DNA of 64,000 nt from Ruminococcus hominis (GCF_014287355.1 NZ_JACOPE010000001.1:1612001-1676000); one strand, 5' to 3'; positions 18,569-28,056 are shown, counted from the stretch's first letter. A program made the numbers and translations. The notes: generated by a model from the letters alone, not told the origin.

Positions 18569-19861
18569 CCATTCTTTTGTTTGCTTTTCATGACCAAGAT
18601 TGCCGGGTTCATAGAACCTGGCATTTTTTATCTCATCTGGTAGATATTGTTGATGCACATAATGATTTTTATAGTCATGTGCATATTGATAGCCTATACC
18701 ATGTCCCAATTTTTGAGAACCTTTATAATGAGCATCTTGAAGGTGTGTCGGTACTGTTGTTTTTATATTACGCACAGATTCATTTGCCAGCATAATAGCA
18801 TTCACTGCAGAATTACTCTTTGGTGCAGATGCCACATATAAAACAGCTTGTGAAAGTATAATCTGGGATTCCGGCATTCCGATCCTTTCCACCGCCTGAG
18901 CGGCAGACACTGCAACTGTCAAAGCCATTGGATCAGCATTTCCCACATCTTCTGCTGCGCAGATCATAATTCGTCTGGCAATGAATTTAACATCTTCACC
19001 TGCGTAAAGCATTTTTGCAAGATAGTAAACAGCGGCATCAGGATCCGATCCACGCATACTTTTAATAAATGCTGAAATTGTATCATAATGATTATCCCCG
19101 GTTTTATCATAACGCACTACTCTCTTTTGGATGCATTCTGATGCGACATCTAGTGTAATATGGATCAACCCATCTTCACTTCGCGGAGTTGTCAAGATAC
19201 CAAGTTCTACTGCATTCAAAGCACTTCTCGCATCACCACCGGCAATGTCAGCTAAAAACTCAATTGCATCTTTATCAATATCTGCTTTATAGCTTCCCAT
19301 TCCTTTTGTTTTATCATACACGGCGCGATGAAGCAGTAATTTGATATCTTCTTTTTCTAAAGCATGTAATTCAAATACACTTGATCTGGATAAAAGAGCT
19401 CCATTTACTTCAAAATAAGGATTTTCTGTCGTTGCCCCTATCAAGGTAATGGTTCCATCTTCTACAAAAGGCAACAGATAATCTTGTTGACCTTTGTTGA
19501 AACGATGAATCTCATCGATAAATAATATTGTTTTCTTTCCATACATGCCGAGTAAATCTTTGGCTTCTTTTACTACCTCTTCCATGTCTTTTTTACCAGC
19601 TATTGTTGCATTGATCTGTTTAAATTCAGCACTGGTGGTATTAGCAATTACTTTGGCAAGTGTTGTCTTACCTGTTCCGGGTGGCCCATAAAAAATAATT
19701 GAACCTAATTTATCAGCCTTGATCGCTCGGTATAATAATTTGTCTTTACCGATGATATGCTGTTGTCCGACTACTTCATCTAATGTTGTCGGACGCATTC
19801 TGGATGCAAGAGGAGATTCTTTTTCTTGTTTGTTTTCTCTCATATAATCAAATAAATCCAT
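18545..19861 (-). CDS. rarA: Replication-associated recombination protein RarA (MgsA family AAA+ ATPase)
   Basis: 438 residues. Clamp-loader-like AAA+ ATPase acting at stalled forks. Seen: RMRPTTLDEVVGQQHIIG, Walker A GPPGTGKTT (59-67), Walker B ILFIDEIHRF, sensor GATTENPYFE, and the C-terminal tetramerisation part ending in GHEKQTKEWL. The start follows AAAGGAAG. Its 3' end overlaps the DUF4364 gene in antisense. Annotation is secure; precise repair function varies between species. Confidence 0.95.
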   Translation of the reverse strand: MDLFDYMRENKQEKESPLASRMRPTTLDEVVGQQHIIGKDKLLYRAIKADKLGSIIFYGPPGTGKTTLAKVIANTTSAEFKQINATIAGKKDMEEVVKEAKDLLGMYGKKTILFIDEIHRFNKGQQDYLLPFVEDGTITLIGATTENPYFEVNGALLSRSSVFELHALEKEDIKLLLHRAVYDKTKGMGSYKADIDKDAIEFLADIAGGDARSALNAVELGILTTPRSEDGLIHITLDVASECIQKRVVRYDKTGDNHYDTISAFIKSMRGSDPDAAVYYLAKMLYAGEDVKFIARRIMICAAEDVGNADPMALTVAVSAAQAVERIGMPESQIILSQAVLYVASAPKSNSAVNAIMLANESVRNIKTTVPTHLQDAHYKGSQKLGHGIGYQYAHDYKNHYVHQQYLPDEIKNARFYEPGNLGHEKQTKEWLQKLREQ

Positions 19862-19913
19862 ATATATCTTCCTTTCACTTCTATACAGATGAATTTCTAA
19901 ATGCAGAAATGTT

Positions 19914-20657
19914 TTAGTTTAGAAGTAATTTATCTACAGTAACAAACTGATATCCTTCTGCCTGAAGCAAATCTACAATTCGAAGTGCTGCGATTACAGA
20001 ACTGTTGTAACAGTCATGTAACAAGATAATATCATTTTCTTTTGTTTCCGTCACTACTTTGTTTACAATTTCATCCACATTTTCTGTAGTCCAATCTAAC
20101 GGATCTACAGTCCACAACACTGGAATAATCATCAATTTTTTCTCTAAATTTCTTTGCCAGCTGCCGAAAGGAGGTCTCATATATTCCGGTGCTTTTCCTA
20201 TAATACTTTCGATAAGATCATTTGTGCTTTTTATTTCTTCATAAGCTTCTTCATCACTTAGCTTTGTAATCTCTAAATGACGATATGTATGATTTCCTAT
20301 TAAATGTCCTTCCTCATACATTTGTTTTACAAGGTTTCGATTACTATTTTGTTCAATATTTTCGCCAATCAAAAAGAAAGTGGCATGCACATTTCTCTGC
20401 TTTAACCCTTCTAATAATTTAGGTGTAAACTGAGCATTTGGTCCATCATCAAAAGTTAATGCAATCATGGGCTTCTCCATCTGTTCTTGTAAGGCTGCTT
20501 TGGTTTCCTCAAATTGTTTTGGAATTTCTCCTTTAGTTTCACTTGACTTTAAATTGAATTGTATAACGCCAAAATATTGTGAGATAAAAAGTACAGTAAT
20601 AAAATAGCTGATACTGATTATTTTCGAAAAAATTTTTTCATATCTATTTATATGCAT
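19914..20657 (-). CDS. Polysaccharide deacetylase (NodB domain), membrane-anchored
   Basis: 247 residues. An N-terminal membrane segment (about 11-33) anchors an extracellular NodB domain. Catalytic features: TFDDGPN with Asp70 and Asp71, metal-binding GNHTYRH with His123 and His127, RPPFGSW, DWTTEN, and LLHDCY with the last catalytic histidine. All five NodB motifs are intact, so it should be an active zinc-dependent deacetylase of peptidoglycan or another cell-wall glycan. No spore-specific feature is visible. It is probably a single-gene unit upstream of rarA. Confidence 0.92.
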   Translation of the reverse strand: MHINRYEKIFSKIISISYFITVLFISQYFGVIQFNLKSSETKGEIPKQFEETKAALQEQMEKPMIALTFDDGPNAQFTPKLLEGLKQRNVHATFFLIGENIEQNSNRNLVKQMYEEGHLIGNHTYRHLEITKLSDEEAYEEIKSTNDLIESIIGKAPEYMRPPFGSWQRNLEKKLMIIPVLWTVDPLDWTTENVDEIVNKVVTETKENDIILLHDCYNSSVIAALRIVDLLQAEGYQFVTVDKLLLN

Positions 20658-20740
20658 ACATCGTCCTTCTCGAACACATCTGTTGTAATTATATGCAAGA
20701 TATTTGGCAACTCATGATTCATATTGGTGTAAAGCAGTTG

Positions 20741-21574
20741 TTATATTTGATTTTTTCTATACTCAGATGGTGTCATTTTCATTTTACTTTTAAATGCCTT
20801 GGAAAAATAGAGATTATTTTCAAAGCCTACGGAATAGGCAATACTCGCAATAGACAATGATGTTTCGCGTAGTAAATGTCTGGCCCGCTTAAGTCGATAT
20901 TCAATTAAATACTCTTTCGGAGACTGATTTTGTATTGCCTGAAATGAACGGAAAAGATAACTTCTGCTAATTCCAACATAAGATGCAACATCTTCTACGG
21001 TAACTGGATAAGAATAGTTTGTCGAAATATAATCTTTTGCCTGTTCTACATAAACCATTTGGCTGTTTTGTACGTCTTCTTCATGTTGCGCATAATGCAT
21101 AAAGGTAGACAATAATGTGTAAAGTGCTCCGGTCATTGCAACTGCTGATTCATAATCACTTCCTTTTACATCATAGATAATACCAAGTTGTTCCTGGATT
21201 AGATTATTTGGAAGTGTACCCTTTTTTATCCAGGGATGCTTTCGCCTGAAATCAGTTGCTCTGATAATGGTGTCTGCATCTTCTCCCATAAATCCAACCC
21301 ATGCATATTCCCAAGGATTTTGGCTGTCAGCATAATAACGTACTTCTGTGTCGGGATATAGTATAAAGGTATCTCCTGCCGATAATTGAATAACTGTTCC
21401 ATTTACTTCATACCAACCGGTTCCTGAAATGATATGATGGATACAATAATGGTTTCTTACTCCGGGACCCCACTGGTATTCCGGTTCGCACAACTGATGA
21501 CCTACATTATATACAGATAACGATCCCAGTAACTTTTCTCTTGCTTTAAAAGAATATTTATATGTGTTTAACAT
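20741..21574 (-). CDS. AraC-family transcriptional regulator, probable galactose regulator
   Basis: 277 residues: an N-terminal cupin sensor domain (HHIISGTGWYEVNGTVIQLSAGDTFILYPD) and a C-terminal pair of helix-turn-helix motifs (VEDVASYVGISRSYLFRSFQ; IASIAYSVGFENNLYFSKAFK). It is divergent from galK-galT with a shared 194-base region. The galK promoter has a poor -35 box, as expected for an activator-dependent promoter. That it senses galactose or a galactoside is inferred from context only. Confidence 0.88.
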   Translation of the reverse strand: MLNTYKYSFKAREKLLGSLSVYNVGHQLCEPEYQWGPGVRNHYCIHHIISGTGWYEVNGTVIQLSAGDTFILYPDTEVRYYADSQNPWEYAWVGFMGEDADTIIRATDFRRKHPWIKKGTLPNNLIQEQLGIIYDVKGSDYESAVAMTGALYTLLSTFMHYAQHEEDVQNSQMVYVEQAKDYISTNYSYPVTVEDVASYVGISRSYLFRSFQAIQNQSPKEYLIEYRLKRARHLLRETSLSIASIAYSVGFENNLYFSKAFKSKMKMTPSEYRKNQI

Positions 21575-21600
21575 TTTAACACCTCTTTCTACTACTTCTT

Positions 21601-21630
21601 ATTATAAACGCTCTCCTCCTGCCAAAGCAA
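21601..21630 (-). promoter_or_regulatory. Promoter of the AraC-family regulator gene
   Basis: TTGCTT (21625-21630) and TATAAT (21601-21606) with an 18-base spacer on the minus strand, 27 bases before the start codon. Confidence 0.6.
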
Positions 21631-21661
21631 CATTTTTACATATTTTTGCACGGATTTTTTA

Positions 21662-21690
21662 TATACTTTTTATCGATAGACCAGTATAAT
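21662..21690 (+). promoter_or_regulatory. galK-galT promoter
   Basis: A perfect TATAAT (21685-21690) has no recognisable TTGACA 17 bases upstream (TATACT at 21662-21667). This suggests activation by the divergent AraC-type regulator. Confidence 0.5.
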
Positions 21691-21768
21691 AAAATTAACA
21701 CGAAAACAGAAAATATATGTTTTGTAAAACGATTCTATCTGTTATAACGAAAGTGAGGATACTATATT

Positions 21769-22938
21769 ATGCAGGAAAAACTTTTTGAAAAATTTGAAGA
21801 ACTTTTTGGGGATACATCGGATGCACACCTTTACTTTTCTCCAGGACGCGTTAATCTCATCGGAGAACATACAGACTATAATGGGGGACATGTATTCCCA
21901 TGTGCATTAACAATTGGAACCTACGGTGCTGCAAAAAAAAGAAACGACAACAAAATTCATTTTTATTCTATGAATCTGGATAATTTTGGTGTGATTGAAG
22001 TAACTCTTAAGGATCTTTCATATCATGCAGAATACAATTGGGCAAACTATCCTTTGGGTGTTGTATGGGCGTTTGCAGAGAAAGGATATACGCTGGATAC
22101 AGGATTTGATATGGTAATCTGGGGAAATATTCCAAATGGTTCAGGATTATCCTCTTCCGCTTCTTTGGAAGTCCTTACAGGAGTTATTTTAAGAGATTTA
22201 TATAATATCGATGCATTAACAATGACAGATCTTGCACTGATCGGACAATACTCAGAAAATAATTTTAATGGATGTAATTGTGGTATTATGGATCAGTTTG
22301 CTGTTGCAATGGGTAAAGCCGATAACGCAATATTTCTTGATACAAGCACATTGAAGTTTGAATACGCTCCAGTTAAATTAAAAGATGCTAAAATCATTAT
22401 TACGAACAGTAAGGTGAAACATAGTCTGGTTGATTCAGCATATAATACACGTCGTCAGGAGTGTGCTGATGCACTTGCTGCATTACAGACAGTAGTTTCT
22501 ATCGAGTCTCTTGGAGATTTGGATATGGAAACATTTGAAAAATATAAATCTGTGATTGGTGATCCAATTAAAGAGCAGCGTGCGAAACATGCGGTTGCTG
22601 AAAATCAACGTACGATTGATGCAGTTGCAGCGTTAAAAGAAGATAATATAGAATTATTTGGTCAATTGATGAATCAGTCTCACATTTCTCTTCGTGATGA
22701 TTATGAAGTTTCATGTGAAGAAATAGACATTCTTGTAGATCTCGCATGGAATACTTCCGGAGTGATTGGTTCTCGTATCACAGGAGGCGGATTTGGCGGA
22801 TGTACTGTCAGCATTGTTAAAAATGATGCTATCGACACATTTATCGAAACAATTGGTACAGCATACAAAGAAAAAGTAGGACACGAAGCCGAATTTTATA
22901 CTGTAGAAATCGGTGATGGGGCAAGGAGGCTTGTATAA
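21769..22938 (+). CDS. galK: Galactokinase
   Basis: 389 residues, GHMP kinase. It phosphorylates galactose at C1 with ATP, entering the Leloir pathway. Signatures: SPGRVNLIGEHTDYNGGHVFP near residue 24, the ATP-binding GSGLSSSASLEV, and the C-terminal GGGFGGCTVS. The ribosome binding site is GTGAGG. It overlaps galT at TAATG, so the two enzymes are made together. Confidence 0.97.
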   Translation: MQEKLFEKFEELFGDTSDAHLYFSPGRVNLIGEHTDYNGGHVFPCALTIGTYGAAKKRNDNKIHFYSMNLDNFGVIEVTLKDLSYHAEYNWANYPLGVVWAFAEKGYTLDTGFDMVIWGNIPNGSGLSSSASLEVLTGVILRDLYNIDALTMTDLALIGQYSENNFNGCNCGIMDQFAVAMGKADNAIFLDTSTLKFEYAPVKLKDAKIIITNSKVKHSLVDSAYNTRRQECADALAALQTVVSIESLGDLDMETFEKYKSVIGDPIKEQRAKHAVAENQRTIDAVAALKEDNIELFGQLMNQSHISLRDDYEVSCEEIDILVDLAWNTSGVIGSRITGGGFGGCTVSIVKNDAIDTFIETIGTAYKEKVGHEAEFYTVEIGDGARRLV

Positions 22939-24431
22939 TGGCTTTATATGAAAACATAAAAAAATTGGTACAATATGGTATTAATACTGGAATCACACCA
23001 GAGTGCGAACGAATTTATACAACGAATTTAATATTAGATTTATTTCATGAGAATAATTATGAAGATATGGATTGTGATTTAAGCAATCTAAATCTCGAAA
23101 CAATTTTAAAAGAGCTATTAGATGAAGCATGTTCTCGAGAAATAATTGAAGACAGTATTACATATCGAGATTTATTTGACACAAAACTTATGAATTGTCT
23201 TCTTCCGCGTCCGGCACAGGTTCAACAGACATTTTGGCAGAAATATCAGATTTCTCCTGAAACTGCAACTGATTATTATTATAAATTCAGCCAGGATAGT
23301 GACTATATTAGAAGATATCGTGTATCAAAAGATATGAAATGGACTGTAGATACAGAATATGGTACTTTAGATATTACAATTAATTTATCCAAACCGGAAA
23401 AAGATCCAAAAGCTATTGCCGCTGCTCGCAATGCTGCTACTGTTTCTTATCCGAAATGTCAGCTTTGTATGGAAAATGAAGGATATGCCGGACGTACAAA
23501 CCATCCTGCGCGTGAAAATCATCGAATCATTCCAATAACAATAAATGATTCAAAATGGGGATTCCAATATTCGCCATATGTATATTACAATGAGCATTGT
23601 ATCGTATTTAACGGGGAACATACACCAATGAAGATTGATAAAAATGCGTTTATCAAATTATTTGATTTTATTAAGCAATTCCCTCATTATTTCCTTGGTT
23701 CAAACGCGGATCTCCCAATCGTTGGCGGTTCTATCTTAAGTCATGATCATTTTCAGGGAGGTCATTATACTTTTGCAATGGCAAAAGCTCCAATTATTAA
23801 GCATTTTACAGTTGCCGGATATGAGGATGTGACGGCGGGAATTGTTAAATGGCCATTGTCTGTCATTCGTTTACAGTGTGCTGATGAAAAACGCATTATT
23901 GAGCTTGCTGATCATATTTTGAACGTATGGAGAGGTTATACAGATGAAGATGCATTTATCTATGCCGAAACAGAAGGACAACCACACAATACGATTACTC
24001 CGATAGCTCGTAAACGCGGTGATTTGTATGAACTTGATCTTACTTTGAGAAATAATATTACAACAGAAGAGCATCCTCTGGGTGTATACCATCCACACGC
24101 AAATCTTCATCATATTAAAAAAGAAAATATTGGATTAATTGAAGTAATGGGACTGGCTGTCCTTCCTGCAAGATTGAAGGGGGAACTTGAAACTTTAAAA
24201 CAATATATTTTAGAGGGAAAAGATATTCGTTCGAATGAATCAATTGAAAAACATGCAGACTGGGTAGAAGAATTCCTTCCTAAATACACAGATGTTAATA
24301 AAGATTCAATTGATGAAATTTTACAGCAGGAAGTTGGAAAAGTCTTCTGTCAGGTTCTTGAAGATGCCGGTGTTTACAAGTATAATGAAGATGGATTAAT
24401 GGCATTCCATCGTTTCATTGAAGCGTTATAA
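22938..24431 (+). CDS. galT: UDP-glucose--hexose-1-phosphate uridylyltransferase, class II
   Basis: 497 residues, the long Firmicutes type of GalT rather than the 350-residue E. coli type. It exchanges UMP between UDP-glucose and galactose-1-phosphate. Visible: SYPKCQLCMENEGYAGRTNHPAR and the nucleotide-transfer region SHDHFQGGHYTFAM. It is coupled to galK by a one-base overlap and is followed by a strong terminator. No galE lies in the window, so the epimerase must be encoded elsewhere. Confidence 0.95.
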   Translation: MALYENIKKLVQYGINTGITPECERIYTTNLILDLFHENNYEDMDCDLSNLNLETILKELLDEACSREIIEDSITYRDLFDTKLMNCLLPRPAQVQQTFWQKYQISPETATDYYYKFSQDSDYIRRYRVSKDMKWTVDTEYGTLDITINLSKPEKDPKAIAAARNAATVSYPKCQLCMENEGYAGRTNHPARENHRIIPITINDSKWGFQYSPYVYYNEHCIVFNGEHTPMKIDKNAFIKLFDFIKQFPHYFLGSNADLPIVGGSILSHDHFQGGHYTFAMAKAPIIKHFTVAGYEDVTAGIVKWPLSVIRLQCADEKRIIELADHILNVWRGYTDEDAFIYAETEGQPHNTITPIARKRGDLYELDLTLRNNITTEEHPLGVYHPHANLHHIKKENIGLIEVMGLAVLPARLKGELETLKQYILEGKDIRSNESIEKHADWVEEFLPKYTDVNKDSIDEILQQEVGKVFCQVLEDAGVYKYNEDGLMAFHRFIEAL

Positions 24432-24460
24432 ACATTAAATAGTACTGTGATATCATAAAA

Positions 24461-24505
24461 ATATCCGGATAATTTGTGAACAACAGATTATCCGGATATT
24501 GATTT
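24461..24505. terminator. Bidirectional terminator between galT and the flavin reductase gene
   Basis: A 13-base perfect stem with ATCCGGAT core (24461-24473 with 24487-24499). T-rich tails follow on both strands, so it serves both converging genes. Confidence 0.88.
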
Positions 24506-25092
24506 TATTTCTTTTTATTTTTTTTTGCTTTTTTTCTTATGCTATATCCAAATGTTCCGAGTTTTTTACCTAACCCGAGATATTCTCCATGTGAATATGC
24601 CAACAGACCGGTATTATTCAGTTCAAACTTATTTTGTTCATTTAGATATGCCTCGTCTGCATGAACTGCTGTAACATTTGCTAAGAACATATGATGGCTT
24701 CCCAATTCTTTGATTTCAACTACTTTACATTCAATATTTACAGGTGATTCTAAAATCAAAGGACTATATTCCAGTGTTTCGGCCTTTACTTGATGTAGAT
24801 TCATTTCCTTCCATTTCTCTACATCGCGTCCAGATTTTACTCCACAATAATCCGTAGCTTTTACCAATTTTTCTGTTGTCAGGTTGATGACAAACTCTCC
24901 GCTTTCTTTAATCATCTGATACGAATAACGTTCCGGTCGTACCGAAATATATACCATTGCCGGATTCGTGCAAATTGTGCCCGTCCATGCAACAGTAATA
25001 ATATTTGTTTCGCCTTGTTTATTTCCAACACTAACCATAACAGCTGGAAGTGGGTAGAGCATATTCCCAGGTTTCCAAAGTTGTTTACTCAT
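24505..25092 (-). CDS. Flavin reductase family protein (FMN-binding split barrel)
   Basis: 195 residues. Motifs LYPLPAVMVSVGN, NIITVAWTGTICTNPAMVYISVRPERYS and EFVINLTTEKL are typical of the flavoredoxin/flavin reductase family that binds FMN. The C-terminus is strongly basic (RKKAKKNKKK). Substrate is not evident; members include flavin reductases and electron carriers. It is separated by 18 bases from the pyrophosphatase gene upstream and may be cotranscribed with it. Confidence 0.88.
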   Translation of the reverse strand: MSKQLWKPGNMLYPLPAVMVSVGNKQGETNIITVAWTGTICTNPAMVYISVRPERYSYQMIKESGEFVINLTTEKLVKATDYCGVKSGRDVEKWKEMNLHQVKAETLEYSPLILESPVNIECKVVEIKELGSHHMFLANVTAVHADEAYLNEQNKFELNNTGLLAYSHGEYLGLGKKLGTFGYSIRKKAKKNKKK

Positions 25093-25110
25093 TATTATGT
25101 CTCCTTTTAT

Positions 25111-26763
25111 TTACTGTTGCAATGCCTCAACAATTGCAGGTACGAGTTGTTTCTTTCTTGACACAACCCCTTTTAAATATAATGTATCTGATTTTCCGTT
25201 TAAGTCAAAAGCACTGATTGCCTTCTCTCTCGCTTCTGGACCCACACACAGCAATTCTGATGATTCTGTCATAATATTGGTAAGCATGAAGAAAATCATA
25301 TCCAGGCGATGATTTTGCCTGATTTTATCTAATTCGGATTCAATTTGTGTTTTAATCTCCGTCAGCTCTTTAGCACTCATAGAGTTCACCTGACCAACGC
25401 CAAATACAGTGTCATTTACTGTAAACTGTTTGAAATCAAGGAAACAAATTTCTTCTGCACTTTTGCCCTGAAGATTGCTTCCCGCCTTAAACATTGCCTG
25501 AGCAAGCTCTTCCATGTTAATGCCGGCAACCTCTGCAAGTTCTTTTGCCGCATCTTCATCTAATAAAGTACAAGTTGGAGAACGGAATAATAAAGTATCA
25601 GAAATAATTGCAGAACAAAGTAATCCGGCAATTACAGGATTCACAGGTTTATTATATTCTTGGTACATCTGATAAATTATGGTTGCAGTACATCCTACCG
25701 GCTGATTACGGAAAACAACAGGACCGATTGTCTGAATACTGTTTAATCTGTGATGATCGATAATCTCCAATACATCAGCCTGCTCAATTCCATCGACAGC
25801 CTGGCTTTCCTCATTGTGATCGACGAGGATCACCTGTTTTTTACGGCAATTTAACAATCGTCTACGAGAAATAAATCCTTGAAAATCTCCATTTATATCT
25901 ACGACAGGGAAATCACGATATTTTTTACGTGCCATAACTTCTTTTACATCATCCACATAATCTTTTGGATAAAAAGTAATCAATTCATCTTTTGTCATAA
26001 ACTGGCGAACAGGAATACTTTGATTGATTAAACGTGCAACAGTAAATGTATCATGAGGGGATGCGATTACAACAATTTCTTTTTCTTTAGCCTGTTTGAG
26101 AATTTCATTTGGAATTCTGGCATCACCACAGACCACCATACAGCTTACATTGATATCAATAGCAAGCTGCTGTGCTTCGATACGATCTCCAAGGATTACC
26201 AAATCATCTTCATCAACAAAATCTGACATCAACTGGCGACTTGATGCTGCGATAGCGACTTTTCCCTTTGATACATAACTGTGTTCATTTCCGGAAATAA
26301 TCTTGCCATCTATCGTTGATGCAATATTCCGATATTGTGTCTTTGATCTTGCAAGAATATTACTATCATATACATCCATATAAGATCTGGCAATATCTCC
26401 TACTGTGATCAAGCCTTCGAGTTTATTATTACGGCCAATAGGAAGGGTTTTGATATTCAGTTCTTTCATTTGTGCCCAGGCTGTTTTTATAGATACTGAA
26501 CCATTTAAATTCTCAGCTCGTCTTAAATCTACATCTCTTACCTGTACACGCAGATCAGAAAGCAACTTAGGAACTTCAACTCCAAAATATTCTAATACAT
26601 ATTGTGTTTCTTCGTTTAAACGTCCTGCTCTTCTTGCAACATAATGCTTTCCTGTCAATTCTTTTTTTAATGCTGCATATGCAATTGCAGAACAAATAGA
26701 ATCTGTATCCGGGTTTTTATGCCCTACGACATAGATTTTGTTTTCATTCACTTCTTGTGACAT
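25111..26763 (-). CDS. Manganese-dependent inorganic pyrophosphatase with CBS and DRTGG domains
   Basis: 550 residues, family II pyrophosphatase. The catalytic DHH domain is split: VVGHKNPDTDSICSA at the N-terminus, then an insertion of about 240 residues with a CBS domain, a DRTGG domain and a second CBS domain, then LVDHNEES, EIIDHHRLN and the DHHA2 domain ending in SRKKQLVPAIVEAL. In characterised relatives the CBS pair inhibits with AMP/ADP and activates with ATP or diadenosine polyphosphates. All metal ligands appear intact. Confidence 0.95.
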   Translation of the reverse strand: MSQEVNENKIYVVGHKNPDTDSICSAIAYAALKKELTGKHYVARRAGRLNEETQYVLEYFGVEVPKLLSDLRVQVRDVDLRRAENLNGSVSIKTAWAQMKELNIKTLPIGRNNKLEGLITVGDIARSYMDVYDSNILARSKTQYRNIASTIDGKIISGNEHSYVSKGKVAIAASSRQLMSDFVDEDDLVILGDRIEAQQLAIDINVSCMVVCGDARIPNEILKQAKEKEIVVIASPHDTFTVARLINQSIPVRQFMTKDELITFYPKDYVDDVKEVMARKKYRDFPVVDINGDFQGFISRRRLLNCRKKQVILVDHNEESQAVDGIEQADVLEIIDHHRLNSIQTIGPVVFRNQPVGCTATIIYQMYQEYNKPVNPVIAGLLCSAIISDTLLFRSPTCTLLDEDAAKELAEVAGINMEELAQAMFKAGSNLQGKSAEEICFLDFKQFTVNDTVFGVGQVNSMSAKELTEIKTQIESELDKIRQNHRLDMIFFMLTNIMTESSELLCVGPEAREKAISAFDLNGKSDTLYLKGVVSRKKQLVPAIVEALQQ

Positions 26764-26797
26764 AAAATTCCTCCAGTTTTTACGTTCTTTTATTCAT

Positions 26798-26826
26798 ATT
26801 CTATCACGATTTTTTTACTACAACAA
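26798..26826 (-). promoter_or_regulatory. Promoter of the pyrophosphatase gene
   Basis: TTGTTG (26821-26826) and TAGAAT (26798-26803), 17-base spacer, minus strand; 35 bases before the start codon. Confidence 0.55.
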
Positions 26827-26915
26827 CCGGAAGACATAAATCTGAGAGATGTTTTTCATTAGGTACAATCCGTTACAAAGAAGTTGTAATAATTGAAATA
26901 GCTTATTCACAGAGA

Positions 26916-26945
26916 TTGTATTTTCTTTTATAAATATGATATACT
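26916..26945 (+). promoter_or_regulatory. Promoter of the S1-domain gene
   Basis: TTGTAT (26916-26921) and TATACT (26940-26945) with an 18-base spacer; 54 bases before the start codon. Confidence 0.6.
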
Positions 26946-26998
26946 TAAGATAATCTAATCGTATTTATTGCGAATTTAAAGAAAAAAGAGGTGCTACA

Positions 26999-27685
26999 AT
27001 GAGTGAAGAAATGAAAGTAAATGAAGTGCAAACAGAAGAAACAATGGCTGATTACGAAGAGCATTTTGATGATGCCAATCCATGGAATCGTGTTTATAAT
27101 TATTTGGAAAATAAAACCGTACTTCATGTAAAAGTAGAAGGAATTGTTAATGGTGGCGTTATCGTTATGATAGAGGGACTTCGTGGATTTGTTCCTGCAT
27201 CAAGACTTTCTTTATCTTATATTGAAGATTTGGAAACATTTTTATTAAAAGACATTGATGTTCAGGTGATTGATGTTGATCAGGCAAATAATCGTCTTGT
27301 TCTTTCTGCCCGTGAACTGCTTAAAGCAAAAGAGAAAGAGGAACGTGAAGCACAACTGGCTTCTGTGCAAATAGGATCTGTTATGAAAGGTGTTGTAGAG
27401 ACACTTCAGAATTATGGAGCTTTTGTTAAATTAGAAAATGGTTTGTCCGGATTAGTTCACATTTCTCAGATATCACAAAAGAGAATCAAGCAGCCTTCAG
27501 ATGTCCTCAGTATTGGCGATGAAATCGAAGTGAAAGTAATTGGCATTAAAGATGGAAAAATTAGTTTAAGTAAGAAGGCTTTAGAAGAGATTGAAGAGGA
27601 AGAAGTGGAGGAAAATGTAGAAATTCCAGAAGCAGAAGAAATCGGAACCAGTCTCGGTGATTTATTTAAAAACATTCAGTTATAG
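26999..27685 (+). CDS. S1 RNA-binding domain protein (two S1 repeats)
   Basis: 228 residues with two OB-fold S1 domains: one at about 38-108 (LHVKVEGIVNGGVIVMIEGLRGFVPASRLS) and one at about 120-192 (GSVMKGVVETLQNYGAFVKLENGLSGLVHISQIS). Acidic tails lie at both ends (EEIEEEEVEENVEIPEAEE). It resembles a shortened ribosomal protein S1, as found in many Firmicutes, and probably binds mRNA or the ribosome. It is too short to be a full RpsA. Monocistronic, with its own promoter and terminator. Confidence 0.88.
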   Translation: MSEEMKVNEVQTEETMADYEEHFDDANPWNRVYNYLENKTVLHVKVEGIVNGGVIVMIEGLRGFVPASRLSLSYIEDLETFLLKDIDVQVIDVDQANNRLVLSARELLKAKEKEEREAQLASVQIGSVMKGVVETLQNYGAFVKLENGLSGLVHISQISQKRIKQPSDVLSIGDEIEVKVIGIKDGKISLSKKALEEIEEEEVEENVEIPEAEEIGTSLGDLFKNIQL

Positions 27686-27702
27686 GCATAGCCCTAAAAA
27701 GA

Positions 27703-27746
27703 GATACCCATATTTGTACAGTGTGTACTAATATGAGTATCTTTTT
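27703..27746. terminator. Bidirectional terminator between the S1 gene and the FeoB-associated peptide gene
   Basis: GATACCCATATT pairs with AATATGAGTATC (27703-27714 with 27730-27741, one mismatch). Runs of T follow on the plus strand and of A precede it, giving terminators for both converging genes. Confidence 0.85.
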
Positions 27747-27748
27747 CT

Positions 27749-27898
27749 TTATTCATGTTTATGATTGCAGTGCCCACCGCAATATTTACAATCGCCTCCA
27801 CATTGAATTGATTTTCCATTCTTTTTATCTTTTATCATACTCTTAATAATTGCAATAACAACACATAATAAAATAAGACCTACAATTGCTGTTCCCAT
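27749..27898 (-). CDS. FeoB-associated Cys-rich membrane peptide
   Basis: A 49-residue protein. One N-terminal membrane segment (about 3-18, GTAIVGLILLCVVIAI), a basic patch, then CGGDCKYCGGHCNHKHE with four cysteines and three histidines. This is the layout of the FeoB-associated family (Pfam FeoB_associated), which usually lies next to feoA-feoB and may help ferrous iron uptake. Here no feo gene accompanies it. The ATG follows AGGAGGG. The promoter is overlapped by a DtxR-like operator, and the divergent neighbour is a DtxR-type regulator. Confidence 0.85.
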   Translation of the reverse strand: MGTAIVGLILLCVVIAIIKSMIKDKKNGKSIQCGGDCKYCGGHCNHKHE

Positions 27899-27954
27899 AG
27901 CTATACCCTCCTAATAATCTTATATTAAAAAAATATTTTTTATTTCTTTATAAG

Positions 27955-27970
27955 GTTAGCATACTCTAAC
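27955..27970. promoter_or_regulatory. Inverted repeat, likely DtxR-type operator
   Basis: GTTAG-6 bases-CTAAC overlaps the -10 box of the peptide promoter. The half site AGGTTAG matches the half sites of known DtxR/IdeR operators. Binding would block the minus-strand promoter. Confidence 0.6.
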
Positions 27971-27986
27971 TATTGTAATATGTCAA
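27958..27986 (-). promoter_or_regulatory. Promoter of the FeoB-associated peptide gene
   Basis: TTGACA (27981-27986) and TATGCT (27958-27963) with a 17-base spacer. The GTTAG/CTAAC repeat covers the -10 box. Confidence 0.72.
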
Positions 27987-27992
27987 GTACTG

Positions 27993-28022
27993 TTTACAAT
28001 TCCCACTAATTCATGCTATAAT
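27993..28022 (+). promoter_or_regulatory. Promoter of the DtxR-type regulator gene
   Basis: TTTACA (27993-27998) and TATAAT (28017-28022) with an 18-base spacer, 34 bases before the start codon. Confidence 0.65.
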
Positions 28023-28056
28023 TACTGTATATTATAAAAATCAGAGGTGAGTTATT

